Origin: Chionis minor
Lineage: Eukaryota > Chordata > Aves > Charadriiformes > Chionididae
DNA: 64,000 bases
NCBI GenBank assembly: GCA_013398295.1
Contig: VZSF01010124.1
Location: 124,320-188,319 of the forward strand
Direction of reading: 5' to 3'
The notes beneath the pieces are model-generated. The model was given only the letters and a program-made list of their open reading frames with translations. It had not been told where the DNA came from and made no database searches. Positions 24,311 through 36,300 of this stretch are shown in pieces. Within the stretch, counting starts at the first letter, position 1. Each line of letters begins with the position of its first letter. A program made the position numbers and the translations under genes.

Positions 24311-27300
24311 AATTCATGATTCCCACTACACTTTAAATTAATTATGCTTCTTATACCCTGATAATAGGCAGATCAGTTAATTTGCTTTCGTGCATAGCAT
24401 TTTAATTTTGCCCCTTATTCTTCTGTTGTTAGATGTACAAGAAAAAAAGGTATTTTTTTTCTAAAGTCTGTTCGTTGTTCTGTTCTTCTACCTTGTCATC
24501 GTTCTCCTCCTCTGATTTTCTAGCTAAGTATATAATCAAAGACTATTAATAGATGTCTTCTATATCTAGATGTATCTAGCCTCTTGTAATTTTAACTGTT
24601 CTTTATGTATTTTTGAAGGTCCAGCTTCCTCATTACTGATTCCTAAAGCAGATAATCTGTACTGGGATGAAAGGGAAGATGTCAGTTAATAAATATAAGC
24701 AAAAAGTGAGATGTTAATTGATTGAATTTCTCAGTGCAGGTTGATAATCCATTAAATTCTTGAGAAACCTGTGCTGAATTTTTTCCTATTTGATGATGTG
24801 ATAAAGGGCATGGAAGAGTGAAGTAACAGAAATTTCTGGTAATAGGAGGTTTGTGAGGGTAGTAAAACCAAAAGTTAACTACCAAGATTACAGAAGTATC
24901 CCTTAATGCTGGTTGAAATGGTGATAAAGTGACCGATTAAGCTTAAAGTTGATAAATGCAAAGGTGGTGCTTGTGGGGAAGACAGTCTTAACTTAGATGC
25001 TCAGTGATGGGTTCTGAAGAAACTGTTCTCTCTCAGGAAAGAGATCTTGAAGTTATGGTAGGTAGTTTTCTGTAAACATCAGCTTGTTGTGCAGACACAG
25101 TCAAGCAAGTAAATAGAACATTAGGGGTTAGTAGGAAAGGAGGGTATAAAAAGTACAAAGAATGTAGAAGAGAAAAGAATAATGCCACTCTTAATCCGTG
25201 GTAGACCTGCCTTCGAAGCAGGCAGGGCAGGTCTGGCTTTCTAACCTGGAAAAGAGTATAATAGATAGAAAAATTTAGAGGTGGACAATAAGAAGGATTA
25301 AGTATAGTTTCTGTACAAAGAACAGCAGGATAGATTAGGAGTCTTTAACACAGAGCTCTGAAAAAGCAGAAGAATGTAGAGAGGGATGTGGTTGTTCACA
25401 TCCTCTCCCACTCGAAAAGCAGGTTAGCTAAGTTCTACTGTGGTTATTTTAGGTACAGGTGTTCTGTCACTTTACATGAAGCAATCACATCACTTGTATA
25501 CTCTTTATAATCCAGCCAAGGATAATAAACTTCTGAATATTGAGCAGATGTCTTCATTGTTCTGTCAGTAATGACTGGCAATAGCTGAACTTCTTTGTTT
25601 AGATTTGAATCCAGAGAGAAAGGCAAAATTTCACTGGAAGAACATGGTATTCACTAGAGGCAGTGTGTGGAAGCTTGGCACATTATGGTTACTGGGGACA
25701 TGAACCTTGAAAGCGTATGGGTTTACATCTCAGCGAAAATGTTCATTAATGTGAAAAAGTAGTTGCAAAGGTGTGCAAAATCTGAAACTCCAGGAACCTT
25801 GCTTTTTCTTTTTTAATGACCGGAGATCTTTGTTTTGTCAGCAGAGGAAATAATCTACTGCCCTTTTGTGGCTTTGCAGAGGTTTTTACAAAGAAGCAAC
25901 TAATTGTTCCTTTGAAAATCCAATGTTACTACAACATTACTGTTTATCAGAGGCAGAAGTGTGAGGCATCATGTTTGCTTAATACTTCATGGTCTCAGAA
26001 TTTGCCCATGAAGGGATATCAGTTCTTATTTGTTGAAAGTCAAGGCGTAAGCATGTACTCATCATAAATATGATCATTTTCTGAGTGAGGTAAAGTACAC
26101 TAATACTGGCTATGTAGTCATTACGTAATGCTCAAGGCAAAAAAAAATCTATTTAGTCCAATCAGAGCATAATTAGCTAGCTTCTAGTGTTGCATGTACC
26201 TTGGTAAATGCAAGATTGTATTACTTTATCAAGCAAGTCCCTCTGATTATTCTTTAAGCTGAGTGGAGATGCTAACGCATTTTGGTATTACACATTGATG
26301 TGGTGCTACCAAAAAAAAAAAGCACGAAAAAGTTTCCTTTAATTGTGCATGTGAACCTAAATTTAACTATTTCACATTAACAGTTTCTCACTTGTAAATC
26401 GACAGTAAAAGGCTTATTGGTACTACCTTTCAACAAGATCCCCCTTTCTTCCACCTCTTTAAGACATTTATGGTTGAACAATGTTATGTACAGCACAGTT
26501 CATATTTACCATGTCTGCTGCAAGTTTAGATGTCATTGTTCCTTATCCTCAGAGCTGGTTTCCTAAACTCCTGAAGTAGCCCTTAGTTTCCCCACAGTTA
26601 AGTGGTCTGCCTTTAGCCTCCCTGTTGAGGTGATCAGGTTTATATTGCAAGAGACATAGTGTGTAGATCCCTCCAAAGCTCAGCAGGCTCTCAGGCCTGT
26701 TGGACACACAGCTCGTTAGCTCCATTCCACCCAGGGCCTCTGTGCACTGAACAGGCATCTGATTCTTGCAGACGTATTCTTGAGGGTAGGGGGACCAAAT
26801 GGGTTGTTCCAAGTGCTGCTGCCCTAGTCGCTGCGCCCTCAAGTCTGGATTCTTACTTTCACCGGAACTGGTTTTTCACAGCAGGCAGCAGATGACCAGG
26901 TGGAACAGGATGCTCCTTTCCCTGGTCAAATACATACAGAGAGCATATGTGCTCCCAAGGTATAAAGAATAAATAAAAGATGTGCGCTATTCCCAGACTA
27001 AGCAGGAGGAAAACAGGCAAGTGGGCTCTCTTCTTCCTTCTCTGTAAAGTAAAAGAGTGTGATAGAAGAGTACAAAAACGTTTGCTTCTTCCCAGTCACG
27101 GCCAGAGAACACAGTCCATATGGATCACTTAGAGATGCCGTGTAGGAGAAGTCACCCTAATGAAAATTCTTGAAAGGTGAGCCCAGTACATCCTCCTCAC
27201 ATACAGATAAAAAAGTTAGCCATGGCTTCTGCAGTAGTGGCAGAAGTTTCGCTGAGAATGAAGAAGACTGGAAGGGGAAAGCAGGTAAACATCCAGAGAA

Positions 27301-28599
27301 CAGCAGCAGTACAAGCAGGAAAAACGGGTTTCTGGAGAGGTCTGTTAAAAGGAAATCTGTGGTTCACCTGGTAAACCAATAACTGGAAGAATGAGGTTTG
27401 GAGGTTCTGGAGAGTACTGAGAATATCAGTAGGTCTTTTGACTTGGGGAGATAAAAGTTAGATCTACCAGTGCTAATCTTCCCAACTAAACCCACATGTT
27501 TTCTGAGGATGGGTAGCTTACATGACTCCTGTTCCACATCTAGATCACCTTTCAGGGAAGGATCTGTCCTTATTTCAATAGGATTTACCTTAATGGGAGG
27601 TAACATAAAATACTAATACAAAGTAATATAAAAGTCTTCTCTGTATAGATAGTCCAATTTACAGAATATCTTTTTATGAAGTTCCTTCTCAAAATAACAG
27701 GTCTCCGGGTATATGTTCATACACTTACATTTGTGTATGTTTATATATGTGTTTAAATAAGCTACATAGGCAGATCTCAGGATCTTCTATTTTGCAGTAT
27801 AACTTTTTCAGTAGGAGTTGATCTCAGGAGTTGTAAAAATACCATGCAAATGCAGTTCATTTTTTTTCATATACCAAAGTTCCTGTACTTTCAAATAAAG
27901 AAGGAGCTTTGCGCTTAATTTTGCCTCATTTTTCGCGATCACAGTTTGCCAGCATCTTTTTCATTCTGGAGAACTGAGTACTTAGAACTGGGTGTATTTT
28001 TAAAGATAGTATCTTTCCTAGAAGGTTTTTTGGACAGACTCTAAACTACTGGTGGCTGTTTAGTAAGGTATAAGGTATTTGAAGCCTTAGTGAATGTTTT
28101 CTGGTGCATCACTTCACAGCATTTCCTGACTGCCCTTTCCTGTCGAACCCAGAAGTTATTACTGATACAGCAGAAGCAACAGGACACAATACATGTTTTC
28201 ACCTCATTACTCTAGTTCACAGTCCTGCGTATTAGTTAAGCCAACAATGAAGGTAACTTTGCATGAAGACCCAGCTGAGAACTGGAGAAGCTAATGCACC
28301 AGTGGTCATCCTTTTCTGCTGGCTGTGCTATGGAGGGTGGTAACATCCAGCACAAGGGATGGGCAGGCTGATAAAGGCAGTAGCGTCTTCAGAAGCCACA
28401 GCTTAATTATCAAAAAAATGTCTGCCAGAACATGTGCTCATGTGGACTGTCTCTTTGGTGCACGAGTAGATCTATTAATTTTCCCACTGTTTCGTGATAC
28501 CAACGTTCAGAGAACCCAAAATCATGTGGGACCCTTTTTCTTCTCCCATATGGCGATAAATACCATGTTTTCTTTTGAGTGTCACTCATAGCTCTTTTA

Positions 28600-28935
28600 G
28601 CCGTGCCGTTTTCCAAGTATCTCCCCCTCTCTGCTGAATCACTGCTGTACGGGCAAGTGTTTCCCGGCACAGGCGGTTCTGTTCTTAGCACTGCAAACCG
28701 CTGTGCGTGTTGGGAGGCTCTTCGTGAAGGGGTGGTGAGCCCAGCATGGCAACAGGGCCGGCGGAGCAGGGATCTTTCCCTCTCCCAACCCCCAAGCAAG
28801 GCCTGGGGGTAGCAGCCCAGTCAGCCCAGACTCCAGATCCTTAGGTAAATCCACGGTGATGAGGCCGGGTTGGGACATCATCACGTTGACCCTGAGCCCC
28901 GGCAGCCAGACCTCCCGGAGCGGGGCTGCTCTCAG
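28600..28935. other. CpG-rich, GC-rich intronic patch
   Basis: By eye this carries around 16 CpG dinucleotides in about 335 nt, set in CpG-poor intron. It includes GGGCCGGCGGAGC, GAGGCCGGG and CCCGGAGCGGGG. Overlapping open frames on both strands (up to 129 codons on the - strand) follow from the high GC and encode nothing I recognise. A short piece near 28712-28760 faintly resembles the GGGTGGTGAG...GGCAACAGG part of CR1, so an old GC-rich CR1 fragment is one explanation. An intronic CpG island is another. Confidence 0.55.
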
Positions 28936-30289
28936 CACCTTTTTGTCAGTTGTGCAGAGTTACTCATAGCTGGAGGCGTCTTAAATAATAGAATCAAATA
29001 ATCCTTGTCTTATTGATGAAATCTGAGAGTAGCAGGGAGCAGAAATTACTGCGGTAGTCTACCATTTCTCACTGAATTGGCGCAGGGGGAATTCAGTGGT
29101 GCGTGGTGCATGATCTCCGTGGTTGTGGCACATTTGGGTGGTGGTTGTAGTTCAGTGGTGCAGGCTTTTGAGTAAGCGGAAAGGAGCAAACCTAGTATTT
29201 ATGGTACCACAGGCTAGTTTTGCAGTGCTGTGTACGAGCAGGAGAGAAGCTGATGTAGACATCAAGAACTTGCCCACGCTCATCCTTGCACCGTTTTAAT
29301 GCAATTAATCTAAAATAATGCACTTAACTGGTGTCTAAGTATAGCATACGGTGATATCTGAGTTGGGGCCGCCTTGCTTAAATGCATACATACTCCCTAG
29401 GCAAAGGTACCACCTGTACCGAGTGCTTCCCCTTGGTTGGTGTACGAAATGACATGGGAAGCCTGTGAGGGAATGCCTATCCTTTCACTGGCTGGAGAAA
29501 TTATACTTTTCAAAGTTCAGAGGTGATGATGGAGACATGCAGGAATTCATCCTTTGCGTCTCTCGCCCAAAAGGTTGACTTCATATCGTCAATTTTTATT
29601 TGAGATAAAGATGTTTTAAGAGTCTCTTAGGTGAATTATAACATCTATTCCAAATGAGAAATAGTTTGTGATACCCTATAAGGGAGTTGGGGTCTGGTAA
29701 CACCAGCGTATCTCCAAATCCACATGTAGCATGTTTTGTCCAGTTTGCATACATGTAAGTGATAAGAAATGGTGCAGAGAAATGGAGATCCATTCCATTT
29801 GTGGGCTTTTGTTTTGTTTTGTTTTTAATAAACCAGCAGCTATGAAGGCCCGTCATGGCTTGTCAAGAAGTTGCTAGAAGGGTATGTTATTTTTAAACTT
29901 TGGAGTCCCTGTGAATCAAAGCATGTTTTACCTGGAGATTGTCTTTTTCTAACTAAATATAAAAAAGTATTCTTCTTTTTATGGGAAATCATTATTTCCT
30001 CTTTTGTGAATCATTTTGTTAAATTAGGAAAGCCTTGCAAAAAAGTCCTCATATGATGATAGTGTGTGAAAAATGTAAAATATAATTTAGTTTTTTTAAG
30101 ATGAATGACTTTTTCATTGTTTTATTGCTAATAGCAAATGCATTTCAAAATCAAAGTAACTTGTTAGAATCCACATCTTTACACTGCTACTGAAATTGTG
30201 TTTTGATTTCTTTGACATGATCCCTGATTGCTGTGAGAAGAATCAGTTCAGTATTTTTGTTCTTAGATTCCCCCTCCTTTGTCTTGCAG

Positions 30290-30378
30290 CTACTTGTGGC
30301 AGATTCCATTAACAATTGCAGTAGGAAATACGAGCCACATCTCATCAGAGGCAATTATATGGGTGTCTAACAAATCAG
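30290..30378 (+). CDS. TRHDE: TRHDE exon (89 nt): beta-sandwich domain
   Basis: The first base completes a Ser codon begun in the previous exon. The frame then reads YLWQIPLTIAVGN, TSHISSEAIIWVSNKS, and ends with the first base of a Glu codon. YLWQIPLTI...IIWVSNKS is the second half of the small beta-sandwich domain that links catalytic and helical domains in M1 enzymes. NTS (in GNTSH) and NKS are N-glycosylation sequons, as expected for an extracellular domain. The acceptor CTTTGTCTTGCAG is strong and the donor is TCAG/GTAAAA. Phases on both sides fit the neighbouring exons exactly. Confidence 0.97.
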
Positions 30379-33300
30379 GTAAAAATAAACTTTCCTCCCA
30401 GTGGAATCTCATAAAGCATACTTGTGTTTTCCTCATCTGTTTCTTTGGAATTGATCCTAGATAACTGTTTAGTTGCTCTGCACCCAGTTTTCGCTACTTG
30501 AAATGAATTGCAAAAAAGGAGAGTTGGGAAGGGAGGGAGGAATGAAGGATGATCAACAAGCAAGATATATAATTCTCACAGAAGTTAGACAGTATAATGA
30601 AAAGCTTTTACATAGAAATGTGTACCTAAGTGCTAAGTATTTTATATTTAGCAACACATATCAAATCATTGATAAATGCAATTCACTTTATTGATTGGTG
30701 AAAGTTAAATGTAATATTTTTATAGCAAAGCATCTGATAAGTATGACTTAGTAAATGCAAAATATTTACCATTCTGGCATTTTTAACTCCAATCCATAGT
30801 CTGAACCAAGGCTAAGAAATGTTTACTGTCATTAAAAAGTTTCCTTATTGATCTATCAAAGTATTTCTTCTCTCTATTAGATAACCAGATGCTGGACCTC
30901 AAAAGTGCATTATTCTGCTTACTGCTTATTTTCTCCCTCCTCAGTTCCTACGTGATCATAATAGTTATTGTCTTGAGGACGGCCAGGGCTAGACAGCAGT
31001 GGGTTATTATCACCTAAAAAAGGAATCCCCCCCCGTAGAAATTTCATGAAATATTTCTCTGTTTTCTCTGGAATTGAAGAGAGTGAGGGAAGAAGAGTGG
31101 AGACATTAATAGAATTATTATATGGAAGGGAAAGGAAGCACCCATGCATCTCCTCAACACATGGGCTGCAGAGGGAGAACTTCTTGTAAAATTAGAAGGG
31201 CATAGAGATTTTCCTCTGATAGAAATTTAACGGGAGAGAGGAGAGTCAAACCTGTGTGAGCTTGTGTTTTTTTCTTTTTTTCTCTTTCATAAGTCACTAA
31301 AAGATAATCGTCAAATAGAGCTTATCAGGACTAGAAATTAATGATTTAAGAACAGTGGAAATCTGAGTGTCCCAACTTTCTAGTAGTATAAGGTATGTGT
31401 TTCTTTGCCCTGATCATTTGCAGCCTATCAGAATGTAACATGTTTTATGCTGCTCCCATGATATAATGATCTAGAAACGTGCCTGGAACCAGGGAAAATC
31501 TGGGAAACGTACTCTGGTCAGAGCACACAGATGCTGCCTCACTTTGCAGAAATATATCGCATTGCCTGTACTTTTTAATATTAACTCCCCTGGAATACTT
31601 CAAAACATGTTTGCACTTTCACAATCTGCCTTAATGACCTGCTCTACTTTTGTCCTTTAGGGCTTGATTGAACTCTCATTGAAGTTAATAGAAAGATTTC
31701 CACTGACTTCAGAGAGAGTTGATCATCTCATCTCATCTCATTAGGTTGTACATGCATGCCTCCTTCCCTTCACTCCTGCCTTGAAAGTTCAGTATATCAC
31801 TATTATCTGCACAGTTGCATCCTCATTGCCTTTTACTTGCAGAGTGCTGTGAAGGAACAAGTCCATAAAACTGCTATCCACTCTTTTAAGATCTACTGCT
31901 CCTATCGGAATGCCTTCAAGAAACCAACAAATTAATGATGGCTAGTGTGAGCAATGATTTTGGGGTGGCTGCTATATAGAAATTAAAGAGGAACCTTTCT
32001 GAGTCATCAGTTTCCTGTGTAGCGAATCAATGCCACTGTGCTCTGTTGTCATTATCCTTGTCCTTCCTTATTACTTTCTCACTCACTCACTCGATTGCTG
32101 TGCCTCATTGAAAATGAGACTGTAAACTTATGACTACAGCAAGGATGTCCTCTTGCTTCTACTTATTGTTGTCTAGCTCAGCTGGAGAATTCCTCAACGT
32201 AAAAAAGTCAGTAAGAACATCCGTGGATGTAATCAATGTATGATTCATTGTACGTACTGTTATGTATTTGGGCTGGTACAGATGATTTTGTGATGCTCCT
32301 GGAGATTTTCTGCAGCTGGTGTGTTTGTTTCATGGGGATGTGGGAGGGGTTCTGAGACCCGAGAGGATGGTCTCCAGGGTTGATTCTTGTGGACAGGAAG
32401 AACCCTGAAGGCATTCTGTTGTGCAGAGGACACAGTGTCAGTGTTATCCCAGCAAGTAGTCTGGGAACAACTCTGCAAGCTGGAGGTGAAACAAACTACT
32501 CCAGAGGATATTTGGAAGATTGGGAGTGGTCACATTGTTCTTCAAGTGAGTGTAATTGAATGTAGACACTAAAATCAAATTTGGAGGAAATGCTGTTCAC
32601 GAGGACAGTTTCCACGCTCTCTTTAGGAAGGAACTGGTGTTTTCCTTCTTGTTGATTAACCTGCTGTGCTAAAGAAGCTTCCAGTGTAACCTGAAGAGTG
32701 GATAGGAGATGATGAACAGCTGTCTGTTGTCTCCCATGTAATACTGCTCACATACCTCATTTCCGCTGCCGGTAATGAAGAGAGTCCAAGTTAATGAATA
32801 CCATTATGTCTTGGCATATCACTTAAATTTTTGAATAAAATTAACCTTGTCTGTGTGTTATCTGAGAGGAATGAAACCACATCATGAAATAGCTACATAT
32901 ATTGCCATCAAGAAATACTCCTGTTTTGTGGTAGTTTAAATAACCATTTCTCAGGGGGAGGGGGCACCCCCTCCCTTGCACTAGAGTTCACCAGGGATAG
33001 TTATTTGCTGATGGAAGAGCCTCTTTCTTCATGTACCTCCAGAAGGACGTGAGAGAGAATTACTGATTTTTGCATCCTCTTTGCTACCCTGTCTGTGATC
33101 TTGTCAGAGTATTGTAGGGTGCTGATTGACATTTTCATGAGCATGGGATAAGAGATTGCTGTCCTGTCTTGTGAGGGCCACTGAGTGTAGGGTGCTTGGG
33201 TTGCTGCTCTCCACTTATCCAGGCCATGACTGGTTACATACTGGAGACCGTGAGGCATGCGGATCTCTAATTGTGCAATATGCTGAGCAGGATTAGTTCA

Positions 33301-36300
33301 GACAATTGCAGATCATCCCAACTGCTGGCAACGGAGCTCGTTCTGTCCACTCTTCACAACACCAGGGTGAAGGGACACACTGGAAATTACAACTATGCAT
33401 CATCTTTTTGAGACTGACATAATTCATTGTCCTTTGCAACGAATCCTGTAGAAAGGACAGTGCCAGGCCTTGGCAAAGTGCATAATCTCCAAGATGTTTC
33501 GTATTCAATGTAGCTCTTCAGACCTGTTCTTGGAAAGTATGTAGTCACAGTTTTGGAAGGTTTTCATTTTGCAAGTGCTTCTGCCAGTCTCTCTTCTCCT
33601 TACCGAGTGAGCCGGAGCATTTATGTAACCGTTTTTCTACTCATCAGTTCATGTAGCAACAATCAGATGACCCTTTTACTGGCTCGATTCGTCTGGTGTG
33701 TGAAATGGAGCCGTCTCTTCTGCTCTCAGAGCACTGCACAGATACGTCACCACCACCGTTTTCCCTGTTCACTCCCCATAGCCATGCAGGAGGCGGCTCG
33801 GCTTCATGCGAGTGACAGCTATTAAACCTCTGAAAACTAAACCAGCCACAAAGAACAGGGACGTCTCATGGTTAGCCTTCCTATCCATGCTGAGGCCAGA
33901 GACATTGCACTGAGATGGCTGCAGTGCTTTGTGCTGCAGTTTTGCAGGTCTGCTGAATGATAGATTTCACCGGCACTGTGGAAATCATTGGTGGTACACA
34001 CTTCTGCTTGGTCATAGATCCAGGGCTTGTTTCTGTTTCTCCTAGATAAGTTGCCTCGTTTGTAATGATGTGTGAACATAATGTCCAGGCATTTTTGGGA
34101 TCAGCTCAAAATCAGTAGTGGGTGAGAAGTCAAGGACCAGCTTTGAACTCAGCCCGCCCCCACAAGCTGGCTGCTTCGCGGGGCTTGCGGGAAGGTGTAG
34201 GCAGTTGCTGCTGAAGGAGCACTAAGTGGGGAAACACACTTCCCTGTCACATTTCTGCAAATCCAGAAGTCACCCTAACCCTAAGTGAGGAGGTTTAGCT
34301 AGCATCAATTTCAAACAGGTGAGCAAGGCTTTGGACAAAGGCATCCTTGCTGTTCCTTGGGTGTGACTGTTCTGGCACTCAGGCTCCAAGTAGGAAACAT
34401 CTCCGTGCAACTCGGCAGGTGCTATTGCCTCCTGCCATTTCCATCCCCGCCTCCTGTACCTTGACTGATTTCTTATGTCCCAGGGAAATACTCCTGTGGT
34501 GGACCTCCGTGCCTCTAGTAAAGTGGCTCTTGTTCAGACTCCTCTTAGTATCTCCGCAGAATTGCCATGAGATGGGGGAAAGAAAGTTCAACAGGACAAT
34601 TTCCTTCCAAACGGCAAGTCCCAACTTGCTCTGTGATGCCACCTCCTACTAGGTAATCTCTACCTTTACTGTAAGCCCCTTGACAGTCTGATTCTCCTCT
34701 ATGAAGCGTTTTGTAGAAGGCGACTGCTTCTGAGCTGGAGTTTGCTGACTGTCCACTTGGGAACAGAGCATCAGTGCTGCATTAGAAAAATACCCTTTCT
34801 TTTCCTTTCTGAGACTCAGCTGCTGAGCTTGACCTGTGTTGCTTCCAGACTCTACTCTTTGGTCTTTCAAAAGCAGGAGGAAGGGAAGCACTGTGAAGTA
34901 AAATAAATATATAGGTCCTGCTTTACAACTTTAGCCAGCCGTGGTGTGGACCATGGATACAGGACCTGTAATCCTGGCACCATTTTGACAGAATGAGGCA
35001 GAATCACTCCACTTACCCTAACAGCTGAGCAAGGATCCTAACAGAAAACTGCTGCTTACATTGTATATCACCTCAGACATTGGCAGTTCCATCATATAGG
35101 GATGTTAATGGATGGAAGGGTAGTCTGAGGAAAGAGTATGTGAGACAGAACACGATCATATTTACTTATGTGCTCCATTTATTGTGTAGTTCACTATACC
35201 AAAAGATATGTTTTTAACATGGAGCTATGGCAACATGGCGAGTGAGATGGAAAGAACTTTTCCTTCCGGTTTGCCTTCTCCCTGTATGAAGAGTTCCTGC
35301 AAAAAGATATGCAGAATTTAGTTAAAGCCAGTATCTTTTCACAAAATACTGTGATTGTGATGAAATTCCTCATGGAACATTTTCTTGGTCAGAAGAATTT
35401 CACTTGCTGTTGTTGGCATGAAATTGTGCTACTCTTGTGCAGTTATTTTTGCAGGAAAATACAGTCAGTTTTCCCAGTAGGGATTCTACCAGCATAAACC
35501 AGTTTCCTAGTATGTTAGGGGTTGTATAAAATGAAGAGTTAAAATAACAACTGTGAATCTGAATACTTCAAACAGTAGTAGAACTCTGTTTAGCCCACGC
35601 TCTTGTCAGCGCTGGAGTAGTGCCTTGCAGAGGGGTGCCCTTTGCCCAGACCTGCCTCACAAGGTGCTCATGCTGCCATGTGGAGGAGCAGGCTTCCATC
35701 ATTCCTGCTGGTTTTGAGGCAGTTGAAGTTGCTCGAGAGCTGGGAGAGCTGAAAACTTCAAGACATGTGCAGTTAGCACCAGCTGGAGGACTGTCTCACA
35801 CTTTCAGAGCGGAGAAAATGAGAATCAGACCCTAACTGATTTTCTTACTTCAAAACAAATGTCATAAAAATTAATCATTTTCTCCTAAATGTCTTTTTTA
35901 TGTATGTGGGAAAACTGGAAGTTTCAGAGCAGTGTTATTTTCTGAGGCATCCAGACAAAACATGACCACAGAAGTACACTTGCTGATGGAAGAAGATTGA
36001 AAAAAAAAAATCCCTTTAATCTCAAATACATATGTATATATATTTTAGATTGAATTTTAAGAGTGAACTAAAACCATCAAAGATAGATTTCTTCCCAAAT
36101 GAAATCTTTGTCATTGTTTAGAAAGTCATGAATGGTTTAATATAGGTTTTAACACTGAATGACTACCTTTTCCCTAACTATAATACTTCTAACAGGAAAA
36201 TAATAAATGTGTTTGTGGTAAGTGGAGAAATTGCCCAGATGTATAGAAATTTTCAGTGCTGTAATCACCAAAAGAAAGAATTTCTTTTACAGGAAGGCAT

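Larger units (their letters stand above)
12003..30289 (+). other. TRHDE: TRHDE intron, 18,287 nt
   Basis: Phase-2 intron, the largest complete one in the window. It holds a CR1 3' end (24252-24310), three 19-bp tandem units (19193-19249), T runs near 17.52 and 21.45 kb, a CpG-rich patch (28600-28935) and AT-rich stretches that look like possible conserved non-coding DNA (14.60-14.88 and 18.30-18.42 kb). Open frames of up to 129 codons occur but resemble no protein I recognise. Confidence 0.9.

Noticed and set aside
27170..27382. Overlapping 60-70-codon frames on both strands, considered as a small gene
   Set aside because: No recognisable protein and no promoter or polyadenylation context; open frames on both strands suggest chance.
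28410..28938. Minus-strand frames of 129 and 99 codons
   Set aside because: They coincide with the GC- and CpG-rich patch, where stop codons are rare by composition. No domain or homologue is recognised, and overlapping frames on the other strand are equally open.
34268..34284. ACCCTAACCCTAA, considered as an interstitial telomere repeat
   Set aside because: Only two units are present, which is within chance expectation.
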